A DNA stretch of 64,000 nucleotides from an uncultured Tateyamaria sp. Its GTDB lineage: Bacteria; Pseudomonadota; Alphaproteobacteria; Rhodobacterales; Rhodobacteraceae. The stretch spans positions 1-64,000 of the forward strand of contig NZ_CANNES010000011.1 in the NCBI RefSeq assembly GCF_947503705.1, given 5' to 3'. The stretch's first letter is position 1. Every line of letters begins with the position of its first letter. The position numbers and the translations under genes are program-made. Positions 26,501 through 33,040 of this stretch are shown piece after piece. Under the pieces are notes generated by a model. The model was not told where the DNA came from. It made no database searches and worked only from the letters and a program-made list of their open reading frames with translations.

Positions 26501-27789
26501 CCTGAAATATAGATGCGCCCGGACGAAACACGCCCCAAGTCCCCGGTCGGCAACTCGCCGTTGTCGGTCAACAGCGGCCCGGTGCTGCTGGTTTGGGCCA
26601 GACTGTCGCCAGACAGATGAATTTCACCCTCATCGCCCTCGGCGCAGAAATCACCGGTTTCGGGATCGCGGATTGTCACTGATATACCGGTTTCAATTGT
26701 ATAGGGCAGAAGGGCACGCTTGGTGCTGCTGCCCGTCTCTTTGTAAAGCACATGGTCGCGCAGATCTGTCAAACCCGCGCGCCCCCCGGCGGCCAGAAGG
26801 CCTGCTTCGGCCAGTCCGTAGACCGGGCGTAGTGCGTTGGGCGCAAGGCCACATGGCGAAAACGTTTTGGCAAATGCATCGAGATCTTCCAAACTCACCG
26901 TCTCTGCACCGATAAAGATTTGTGTCCAGCACGACAGGTCCCAATGTTGCTGGGGCGCAACTCGGTCGGCACATAGCCGCAAGGCGAAATTCGGCGTGGC
27001 AGCTGAATTGGCCCGGTAGGTGTGGATGGCGTCGAGCCACAGGGCGGGGTCACGCAAGAAGGTGTTGGGTGTCATGAATGCACCAAACCCGCGCGTGTAG
27101 AGTACCGTCAGCAAATGTCCGACCAGCCCCATATCGTGGTGAAGTGGCAGCCAACTGACCAGGCGCACCGGGGCGGAGCGATCAAATACTGCGTCCATAA
27201 AACGCAAATTTGCCAGGACGTTCTCATGCGTCAGCGCGATGCCTTTGGGACGCGCGGTCGAACCGGATGTGTATTGAATATACGCAATGTCGGAAGGAGC
27301 CGGATAGGGGTGGTTGTCCGGTTCGGACACCGCGCGCGCCATCATCAGGTCTTCGATTGACAAGACAAGGACGTCGCTCAGCCCAGCCTCCTGCAAAAGC
27401 TGTTTGGTGGTCTCCAGCGCATTACTTTCAAGGACAAGACAGCGCACATCGTCTTCTCGCAATGTCCGCAGAACGCGGCCAAATCCGACATGGTTGCGCC
27501 GTGTCGGCAGCGGCGGGATCGGTGCAGGGATTGCGCCCGTCCGCATCAACGCAAAGAAACAGGTGACAAAGCGTGCTTGATCGCTGATCGCCATCAACGC
27601 AACGTCGCCGGGTCGCACACCAGTTTCTGCCAGAACGTCAGCCAGCCGGTCGCTGCGGGTCTTGAGCATCTTTACCGAAATCTCGGACTTGAGCCGCCCG
27701 CGACTGTCCAAAAAGACCATGGCATTTGAATCCGAAGCGGCAGGTCCGTCATCGTCCAAAAGGTCGGTCAGAGTTTCAAATGAACGCAC
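20578..27789 (-). CDS. Type I PKS: FAAL-KS-AT-KR-ACP-TE
   Basis: 2403 residues in one module. Residues 1-545 form a fatty acyl-AMP ligase (YTSGSTARPKG at 173, LPLHHDMGLVG at 214). Residues 575-1010 form a ketosynthase with Cys751 (DTACSSSL), His890 and His931. The acyltransferase spans about 1112-1410 with Ser1204 (GHSMGEF) and a GFHSP motif nearer malonyl than methylmalonyl types. The ketoreductase runs about 1510-1950 with TGGLAGLG and Tyr1917. The ACP is at about 2040-2115 (GMDSL, Ser2078), and a thioesterase with Ser2240 (GHSMG) closes the protein. No dehydratase or enoylreductase and, unusually, no ACP between ligase and KS. The predicted product is a fatty acid extended by C2 and left as a 3-hydroxyacyl chain, then released. 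No phosphopantetheinyl transferase is in the window. Confidence 0.93.
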   Translation of the reverse strand: MRSFETLTDLLDDDGPAASDSNAMVFLDSRGRLKSEISVKMLKTRSDRLADVLAETGVRPGDVALMAISDQARFVTCFFALMRTGAIPAPIPPLPTRRNHVGFGRVLRTLREDDVRCLVLESNALETTKQLLQEAGLSDVLVLSIEDLMMARAVSEPDNHPYPAPSDIAYIQYTSGSTARPKGIALTHENVLANLRFMDAVFDRSAPVRLVSWLPLHHDMGLVGHLLTVLYTRGFGAFMTPNTFLRDPALWLDAIHTYRANSAATPNFALRLCADRVAPQQHWDLSCWTQIFIGAETVSLEDLDAFAKTFSPCGLAPNALRPVYGLAEAGLLAAGGRAGLTDLRDHVLYKETGSSTKRALLPYTIETGISVTIRDPETGDFCAEGDEGEIHLSGDSLAQTSSTGPLLTDNGELPTGDLGRVSSGRIYISGRYKDVVIVRGRNFPAEDLEQCLASHLADVLDGMATVAVSEHGTKEEDLYIFQEMHRHSSAADVAQTKKRIAACLIENFGMAPHTILCVPKGKLPRTTSAKLMRRACLTQFLEGSLPQLGSHNRLNPADTSQDAARAAPARSNVRDEDDPIVIVGMACRFPGADTLDQFWQNLCQGVDSITEVPKTRWDNDLCYDPRPGIPGKSNTKWAGFIDEIESFDADLFGLSAIEARETDPQHRLLLETSWRLLENTGTRKSDLAGTNTGVYVGISNSDYLHAKITLSPNISSYNAYTGLGNAGSIAANRLSYFYDLHGPSMSVDTACSSSLTAFHLAVQALRLGECDQAIVGGVNAILSPGSTIVLSQFGMMSPEGRCKVFDASADGYVRAEGCGLVMIKRRSAAIANGDRILADIKASAAAQDGAGSQHAAGITFPNGAAQNSLIARALRQGGLSGDQISYVETHGTGTASGDPIEVAQLNTHYGRHADDADSVCWLGAVKANIGHLESAAGIAGLIKAVLVLQNQQIPPQIHVNTLNPAIDLSAGRLAVPNQLEDWAPHGDKPRLAAISSFGFGGALAHVILSQPDDNGRDMPDHPPMHGYQYYPLALSAPTRDSLKANMAATSAWLHGAPGIPLADISYSFAKGRSDQKHRVCVNALQGPDAADQLDKLLALDTWDSAATKSHQPCFLFSGQGELYHQMGKELYQRYSVFRREFDRCAAVLNPLEPGLNLADVAFSDADHHISHDRHSLPILFAVQHALTVLFETVGITPAIVLGHSMGEFAAASAAGVLSPTDAMWLLYHRSKLMEGLEVPGCMLVVNAPADEVQDRLDPERGQIAAFNAGGKVTISGDINHIMAVQQELEADGTETHPLNTRFGFHSPIVEPILEDYRLLLEQVTFHAPNRPWVSSVTADYVADAPSVNHWLDHLRHPVQYAQALETMRSEHLDFVEIGPGGSCLALALANLRKRDAKYLRTLLFTRKFRQEDSFFIEAMTTFYQRGLDVDWSTIYEGHFYPERLPPQVFDRSRHWIKAINAEAFARHQAHYQGSTTTPMPQSAEGADTALVPSETPPVPKKTTDDWHYTLDWTKLTTDPDTGGFKDRRFNWVVVGPDASLLASLCKTIDGRGDSCFWIEYGTPQRQQAQSYPKLGARIKMPDAPTQQDWHEAVWDIYHMRRTAENMPWKIVFVSHNARVQEGDLAALNAQQTRDFTGLIWFLHALKEQVVISPIWLVTNNTQAVPIAKRTPDLTAAGAPLWGFGKTLYLEQPDTRGGMIDVDLCDDPTASARLIVHKVINPEFEPFVALRDQSFYAQQLKPDPLKLERSDRLRCDGAYIVTGGLAGLGFATAKWLAAKGANHLVLLSRRALPPEASWTDIASDDAWHPIIDGIKEMRATGVTVETRQLDVRDAPAVQALFQSFDDSDVPIRGVVHAAGENWFDLVENVDVRRLLSTLKTKVQASWQLHELTKDRDLDCFVLFSTVSSLWGSAKLSHYTAANHFLDCLAEVRREQGLPVTNVNWGPWDEVGMSAAPSEKPTLQKLGFELMPVADATAALETAMAADRATSMICAVDWQSYSHVIKFAPQPSFFAHVHQSEDRPVRSDSDRLTALRDVEPDVALDIIQRVIRKELQAVTLLDTADEISGDMRFNILGMDSLMALTFAANLENYFQCEFPTTVAYNYPTINALCEFIFDVVQGGDGSGDAPRPLVIDGQVNHSAPPAQIAAEPLAPASWLRPLNAPVPDCPTLVCLPFAGSGAFAYQNLANALDGTRHVVAVQIPGREDMGHMAPVQDIHALVDQIARDLVTVDSDYILFGHSMGAVLAYELTIKLTHTDGRSPRLVVLSGANRPRPNGATRTTHLLDDDAFVTEIMEAYGDTDDYDERRIVVEKLKDVLRADLTLFATYQPSDVAMTPPVCVLYGQEDTLVTPDRVEAWAELSQNAFQCTRVDGDHQVLLTNPAMVAQAIDRAERMLLAEKESLT

Positions 27790-27834
27790 TTGTTTGTCCT
27801 ATTCCGCCACGTGTGCCGTTGCGATCATCCAATG

Positions 27835-27868
27835 CGTGCAAAACCGGGCCACAGGCCGGGCTTGCACG
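27835..27868. other. Stem-loop between glycine-rich gene and PKS
   Basis: CGTGCAA (27835-27841) pairs with TTGCACG (27862-27868). The 20-nt interior is GC-rich and may pair further. It lies in the 96-nt space between the glycine-rich gene's stop and the PKS start and could attenuate read-through. No T-run. Confidence 0.4.
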
Positions 27869-27885
27869 AAAGTTTGGACGGCTTG

Positions 27886-29187
27886 TTAGGTCAGGCTCCG
27901 AGCCGGGATAACGCTTGGGGTGGCCCCGAGCTTGCCGGGGGCACCGGCGGGCCCGCTGCCCCCGTCGCCGTTTCCGTCGGGGCTGAGACCGCCCGCACCG
28001 CCGGAGCCGCCCGCACCACCTTGGCCCGCGAGCACTTCGGTCTCGATATGTGCGGTGTCGCGTTTGACCACTCGGACAGGATCGACAATTTGGCTGCCGT
28101 CACCGCCATTGCCGCCTGCGCCGCCCCTGCCGCCTGGCCCTGAAATCCCCTGCGGGGAACTTGCGCATCCAGTTGGGGTGAAGCCGGGAAAGCCGCCGGG
28201 GCCCCCGGTGCCGCCCTGGCCGCCGTCACCGCCATCTTGGCCAGAACCGCCCTTTACCATCAGATGCAAGGGCTGACCCACTGTCGCAATGATGTCCACA
28301 TTGGCCGCTTGCAGGTTGCGCCCGGGGCCGCCCTCTGCACCTTGTCCACCCTGCGCGCCCGGCAGGCCTTCCCGACCGTGTTCGGGTTTGCGCGTACAGA
28401 TATATTTGCCGATTTCTTTGTCAAAGAAGCTCTTGCCAGCTTCGGCATCCTTGGGCTGTTCGGGTGTGGCACCAACGGCGCCTGTCTGTGCCTCGGGGGC
28501 GGAATAAGGCTCGCCGGCGATCAGGATTTGCGGGCCGTCCTTTGCGTCTTTGCCGGATGTCTGATCGGTGATCGTCACTTGGCCAAAGAACAGGCTCGCC
28601 TTGCTGTACACTGCGATCCGGGCGGATGCGGCCATTTCCACATACGAGAAATTCAACACAATCGGCTCAAGCCCGTCGATGACAAGTGTTGTGCCAGGCC
28701 CCAGAACCAGCTTGTTACCGGTATAGGCGGTGAGTTGAGAAGGAAAGAGCACGCTGTCGATTTCTTCCAGTGTCCGCTCTGGTACGCCCAAACCCCCAAA
28801 TGCAAAGACGGAGGCCAGCTTTTCCATTCTGGCTTTGAGCAAACGAGCCTCGTCAACATCGCCAGGTTGAGCGACGAGGTCCGGGCGCATGTCACCCAGC
28901 GTCACCTCCCCCATATCTTCTTGCAGCTTTTGCAGCGCGCGAATGGCAGGTCCGTCCTGAGGCTTGTCATTCAGCAAGATATTGCGCAGCTCGGCAATTC
29001 CCTTTGTTTTGAATACGTGTCCCTTGAGAGGGCCGGACCCATCACAACTGACAATGACTATCGGGGTATTCGGGTCATCAAAAGTAACTTCCTTGCCAGC
29101 CGTGAAATCATGCACACCCAGTCCGACATTCTTGTTCACTTCAGCAAAACGTTCAGCAATTTCGTGTTCGATATCAGTGTTGGTCAT
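27886..29187 (-). CDS. Glycine-rich repeat protein A
   Basis: 433 residues from the ATG at 29187 (GAGGAA upstream); an ATG at 29217 is weaker. The first 240 residues are a mixed globular domain, including DDPNTPIVIVSCDGSGPLKG. From about 255 on, the chain is dominated by Gly-Gly-X repeats (GGQGAEGGPG, GGSGQDGGDGGQGG, GGRGGAGGNGGDG) broken by a 50-residue non-repeat. Such GGX tracts can fold as polyglycine-II bundles, as in some phage adhesins and snow-flea antifreeze protein (structural knowledge). There is no signal peptide. It is tandem to a second protein of the same design, 64 nt upstream, and 96 nt from the PKS. A structural or adhesive role is inferred. Confidence 0.8.
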   Translation of the reverse strand: MTNTDIEHEIAERFAEVNKNVGLGVHDFTAGKEVTFDDPNTPIVIVSCDGSGPLKGHVFKTKGIAELRNILLNDKPQDGPAIRALQKLQEDMGEVTLGDMRPDLVAQPGDVDEARLLKARMEKLASVFAFGGLGVPERTLEEIDSVLFPSQLTAYTGNKLVLGPGTTLVIDGLEPIVLNFSYVEMAASARIAVYSKASLFFGQVTITDQTSGKDAKDGPQILIAGEPYSAPEAQTGAVGATPEQPKDAEAGKSFFDKEIGKYICTRKPEHGREGLPGAQGGQGAEGGPGRNLQAANVDIIATVGQPLHLMVKGGSGQDGGDGGQGGTGGPGGFPGFTPTGCASSPQGISGPGGRGGAGGNGGDGSQIVDPVRVVKRDTAHIETEVLAGQGGAGGSGGAGGLSPDGNGDGGSGPAGAPGKLGATPSVIPARSLT

Positions 29188-29250
29188 AATGTTCCTCGCG
29201 TCAAAATAAGGGTCCAATTCCGCGCTAAATGGTCAGCCAATTGCGGAGCC

Positions 29251-30576
29251 TTAGACGGTTGGTAGTATCAGGTTGCCAGGTGGGGTCGCAGCCCCAGGTG
29301 TCCCTGGCCCTTTGCTGCCACCGGTTGGTTTGCCGGCGCCGCCCACGCCTTCGGGGCCTGCCGCTCCGCCGTTGTCGAGGTTGTAACCCACATTGACTGT
29401 TGCGGTCCCTTCCCACACCAGTCTGGTGGTCACGGACGTGCCGCCTTTCCCACCATTGCCACCACGTCCGCCAGCGCCACCTTGCCCTTGATCGCCTTGA
29501 GTTTTGGTCGTGCAACCGGTCGCGCTATCGCCGGGCTGGCCACCCTCGCCACCTTCACCGCCGTTACCGCCTTTGCCACCTTGCTGGCCTGTTCCACCGC
29601 CGTAGTTCAGCGTCAGCACGCCGCTGATCTTCCCAAGATTGATCGTGTTCGGGTTGGTATAATCAGTTCCGTTATTGCCCGGCGTTCCGTCGTCTCCGTC
29701 GTCGCCCGTTCCGCCCTTTTGGCCGGCGCCCGGTTCTGTGTCGCACTTATATGGGCAATTGCCCGTTGTCGTCTTGTGGCTCTTGCCATTGGGCGTTGCT
29801 TTGGAGGGCTGATCACCATGATGCCCGTCTGCGCCGTCTTGTGCCTGGGGCAACTGCGCGGGCACGTAGTTGAACGAAGGGCTGGGATAAAGGCCATGTT
29901 GGGTATCCGCCAACATCAGGCTTGCGTGCGGTTCGCGCCCAACCAAATCCGTTGTTTGAGCAAAGCCGATCACCGGCGCGTGCACGTGAATGGTCGATGC
30001 GCCATGCAGTTCCAGTTTGCCCACGTTCATAAACACCGGCGCAGTCCCCACGATGCTAAGCTGGGCATGATCTTTGAGGATCAGATGGTCCGCCGTGAAC
30101 AAACCCATCGAAACGGGGAAAAACAGGCGGTTGGCCGCTGCGGCCAAGTGTTGAATCTGGTCGGCGTGGCCGTTCAGAAACACGCTCATCGCCTCGTAGA
30201 GCATGAATTGCTCTTCCGCCGAAAATGCTTCGATGCCTTGCTCTGCGCGGGCCATCCAATCGTCGACTTGGTGGGCCGCCAGATCTTTGGTGTGCAACTC
30301 TGGCGCGAGGCGAGGATGGGCCGCACACCGCCGCTCCAGATCGGAGGATGGATTGTGCAAATCACCGTTGGCGATGTAGGCGAAGTGTTCGATCGAATCC
30401 ACTTGCACCTGCTGCAACACAAAGTGCGAATTCTCGTCCAGAGAGACGATTTTATGCTCTCCTTCCTCAATAACGATTGTCGGGGATTCTGATGCTGTGA
30501 ACTGCGTCGGACCAAGATTGACCCGGGCATTCAGTTCGTTGAAATCATTGGAAAATAAAGGATTGTCTAAAATCAT
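29251..30576 (-). CDS. Glycine-rich repeat protein B
   Basis: 441 residues from the ATG at 30576 (AGGGGGA upstream). It opens with a beta-rich region (about 1-235) that has strand pairs such as GEHKIVSLDENSHFVLQQVQ, followed by DGADGHHG and long GGX tracts (GGTGQQGGKGGNGGEGGEGG, GQGGAGGRGGNGGKGG), separated by short beta segments (TINLGKISGVLTLNYGGG). Two Cys flank a loop (GNCPYKCDTE). The design parallels protein A. No signal peptide. It is divergent from the giant-protein operon across a 391-nt spacer. Confidence 0.8.
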   Translation of the reverse strand: MILDNPLFSNDFNELNARVNLGPTQFTASESPTIVIEEGEHKIVSLDENSHFVLQQVQVDSIEHFAYIANGDLHNPSSDLERRCAAHPRLAPELHTKDLAAHQVDDWMARAEQGIEAFSAEEQFMLYEAMSVFLNGHADQIQHLAAAANRLFFPVSMGLFTADHLILKDHAQLSIVGTAPVFMNVGKLELHGASTIHVHAPVIGFAQTTDLVGREPHASLMLADTQHGLYPSPSFNYVPAQLPQAQDGADGHHGDQPSKATPNGKSHKTTTGNCPYKCDTEPGAGQKGGTGDDGDDGTPGNNGTDYTNPNTINLGKISGVLTLNYGGGTGQQGGKGGNGGEGGEGGQPGDSATGCTTKTQGDQGQGGAGGRGGNGGKGGTSVTTRLVWEGTATVNVGYNLDNGGAAGPEGVGGAGKPTGGSKGPGTPGAATPPGNLILPTV

Positions 30577-30967
30577 GGTTCCCCCTAAATCGAGCGCGTA
30601 ATTCACCAAATAAGCGACCGCGAACGCGTCTTGACGCTACATCAAATCGGCCACATTTCAAGAATGGATTCCCGCAAGCCGTGTCGGACGCATGTGCGGG
30701 ATCGCGGTTTTGGGGCCGTTCAAAGCGGTCGCCGAAGCCAATGTCTGTGGGCCAAAGGCCCGTATTTTTATCAGTGTTTTAGACTGCTCGACGTGGGAGC
30801 AAGGCCGCCGAAGCGGCGCGCGCTTCGCGAAATAAGGGTATTTTTTTCTTGCCAGCAGCCAGCCGCCCATGCAACCGTGACCCCATAATGCGGGTTTCGC
30901 GCAAATATATTTTTGACGTTTCTGTTTAAGCACTCTGCGCAAAGCCCTCACTATGTGGGGATACTTT
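30577..30967. promoter_or_regulatory. Divergent promoter region between glycine-rich and giant-protein operons
   Basis: No gene is supported here. It contains GGGCC-AAA-GGCCC followed by TATTTTT near 30747-30767, a GCCGC-CGAA-GCGGC hairpin near 30812-30825 with a T-run about 25 nt later, and TTGACG at 30913-30918, which could be a -35 element for the plus-strand operon, though no good -10 stands at 17 bp. The region is clearly AT-richer at 30890-30930 than the genes around it. It probably drives both operons. Confidence 0.5.
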
Positions 30968-33040
30968 ATGAATTACGATACCATTCAGGACAGTCTGGAT
31001 GCCATTGGTGTCTCTGCGCCCGACCTCTATCGTGCGGCTCTGTATCTGACCTACCTCCAAAACGCCGAAACCTACTTCGCCATGACCCTCGCAAAAGAGC
31101 CGGACAATGGTGGGTTGGGTGACGCGTGTTACGCTTTCGTATCCGAAGCGGTGAATGCCGCCCCACTTCTGGATCAGCTCGCTGCGCTTTTGGACGGTCT
31201 TGTGGCACCCGCCGTTCAGGGGCAGTTGGCCGGGAATGCGGATCCCCCCAAGGGTTACTATGAGACTTTTTTTGACACGACGATCTTGCCCACGGCTGCT
31301 TCCGGCAAGAGCATCACCCAAGCGGAATTCGATGCCAATGTTGCCAAATTTTTTGCGGCACAGGGCCTGACCAAGACGGCGCTGGACAAAGCTTTCAGCA
31401 ACTTCACTGTGAACATCAAAACGGCTTGCGGTCGGCTTTACGCAGATGTTGCAAACCTCAAATCGCTCTATGCGGATCAGTTTGACGATGGTTTTGCGAT
31501 CCAAGAGCTCAAATCCATCAACACCGGTATGCAGCCATTCTACAACGGCGGGCAACAGGCGTTGGAGATGGAATTGGTCGTTGCAGGCAGCCCGTCTGCC
31601 AAGTCGATCTTCAAGTCGGACCTGTTCGGTAGCACGATTTCCATCGTTTACGAGCCGCGTGATATGGAAGCTGATTGCCTGATTTGCGGCATATCGGCAG
31701 CGGCCAACAGCGTGCTGGGCGACGATTTCATCGTGCAGTCGCTGTTCGAGATTTACAACAAGGGCGTGACCGACAACAAAGATCCGGTTCTGGCCAAGTC
31801 GCTCAAACCGCTACCGACGCTGCTGATCCTGCCGGTGAACCCATCATCCAAGGCCGCAAAACCCCTGGTTGGCTCGTACGGCTATCGCCAAAGTCTGAAC
31901 ACGCCGTGGCAGTCCTTGGCCGCGCGGGCAGAACCCAGAACCCTGACAGCAGATGCCTTGATTGGCCCGGACGATGACGCGGCCACGATCATTTCGGATT
32001 TCTATCTGACACTTGGGGCCATGACGGCGCTGAGCGCGACATTTTCCATCACTGGGCTCACAAGCTCGAACATCATTTCAGCCGAACGGATTCCAACGGC
32101 AACCAATACAAACGCCGCCTTTGTAATAAGCACAGAGACGATTGTCACAGACGGGCTTGTGGCTGATGGGTCAGGTGGCATTGACGGCCAGGCATCTGCC
32201 ATTCCTGTGCTGTCGATCAACGCTGATCAATCTGGGCTGGAGACAGTGATCCGAGATTACCGCGACCCCAACAGGCTGTGGCAATCAGGAAAAAGCGGCA
32301 CCGCCGCCGTGGTAGCGCTGAAACCCACGGGTGCATCCACGCCTGTCCCGGCGGAATTGCTGATAAAGGGCTTTGATGCCGGTATCGCAATTCTCAAGGC
32401 GGTTTACACCGGTGACAGCAAGTCCGGCATCACCGATTTCATCACACGTACGGACAAGGTCGTCGTCAAAATCGCGGCTGTCTCAGCCTCTGCAACGCAA
32501 GACCTGAAAACCGCGGTGTTCACAACGCTCCCTGCGCAGCGCTCGGCTTTGACCCTTGAGCAGGCGTGCAACACGACCGTCAGTGCCAGTCTGGCGACTG
32601 CCGCTGCTGCTTACACCGCCGCAGGTGATCCAAAGGCGGATCCTGCCTTTATCGCGCTGTCCCCTTTGCTGGCTGGCAAGGCGTTGGCGAACCTGGACGA
32701 TCCGACGTTTTTTCATCAGATCGGCACATCGGACCTGCTGGGCACTGATGGCACGGCGCTTGCGATCCCAGCGACGATTACCACCTATCCCGACCCCGAA
32801 ACGCCGACAAAGGCGGGCACGCTCAAGGTCAAGGGCGCCAAAGGCATGCCCGACCGAACAACCTATTTCGACCAAGCGCCAAGTGCCGCGCGAGTGTTTG
32901 GGCCGCAGGTTGAAACGATCGGGACGGCTGCGGGGGATATCTGGACCGCAAAAGTCCGGGCCAGCATTTTCACAAGCCTGGGCCTGACGTCGGATTTTGA
33001 TCCGACGACCGTGGTCGCACAAGGTAAGGACGGCAGCTGA
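30968..33040 (+). CDS. Large protein 1 of the giant operon (690 aa)
   Basis: Start at the ATG at 30968 with GTGGGGA upstream. The N-terminal 160 residues are helical. At about 160-315 the pattern FYNGGQQALEMELVV, IVYEPRDMEADCLICG, then PTLLILPVN and GSYGYRQSLN resembles the YKPR block of LanM-type dehydratase/kinase-like domains, although Glu replaces the usual Lys; this is a by-eye similarity only. The rest is alpha/beta with a Pro/Ala-rich end. No signal peptide or transmembrane span. Its stop shares a base with the next ATG, so the two are coupled. Function unknown. Confidence 0.8.
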   Translation: MNYDTIQDSLDAIGVSAPDLYRAALYLTYLQNAETYFAMTLAKEPDNGGLGDACYAFVSEAVNAAPLLDQLAALLDGLVAPAVQGQLAGNADPPKGYYETFFDTTILPTAASGKSITQAEFDANVAKFFAAQGLTKTALDKAFSNFTVNIKTACGRLYADVANLKSLYADQFDDGFAIQELKSINTGMQPFYNGGQQALEMELVVAGSPSAKSIFKSDLFGSTISIVYEPRDMEADCLICGISAAANSVLGDDFIVQSLFEIYNKGVTDNKDPVLAKSLKPLPTLLILPVNPSSKAAKPLVGSYGYRQSLNTPWQSLAARAEPRTLTADALIGPDDDAATIISDFYLTLGAMTALSATFSITGLTSSNIISAERIPTATNTNAAFVISTETIVTDGLVADGSGGIDGQASAIPVLSINADQSGLETVIRDYRDPNRLWQSGKSGTAAVVALKPTGASTPVPAELLIKGFDAGIAILKAVYTGDSKSGITDFITRTDKVVVKIAAVSASATQDLKTAVFTTLPAQRSALTLEQACNTTVSASLATAAAAYTAAGDPKADPAFIALSPLLAGKALANLDDPTFFHQIGTSDLLGTDGTALAIPATITTYPDPETPTKAGTLKVKGAKGMPDRTTYFDQAPSAARVFGPQVETIGTAAGDIWTAKVRASIFTSLGLTSDFDPTTVVAQGKDGS

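Noticed and set aside
27900-28260. Proline-rich plus-strand frames over the glycine-rich genes
   Set aside because: They are mirror frames of GGX codons (Pro/Ala strings) and have no start signals.
28000-29700. CRISPR-like array in the glycine-rich genes
   Set aside because: The repetition is codon-level Gly-Gly-X, irregular in length, and lies within open frames.
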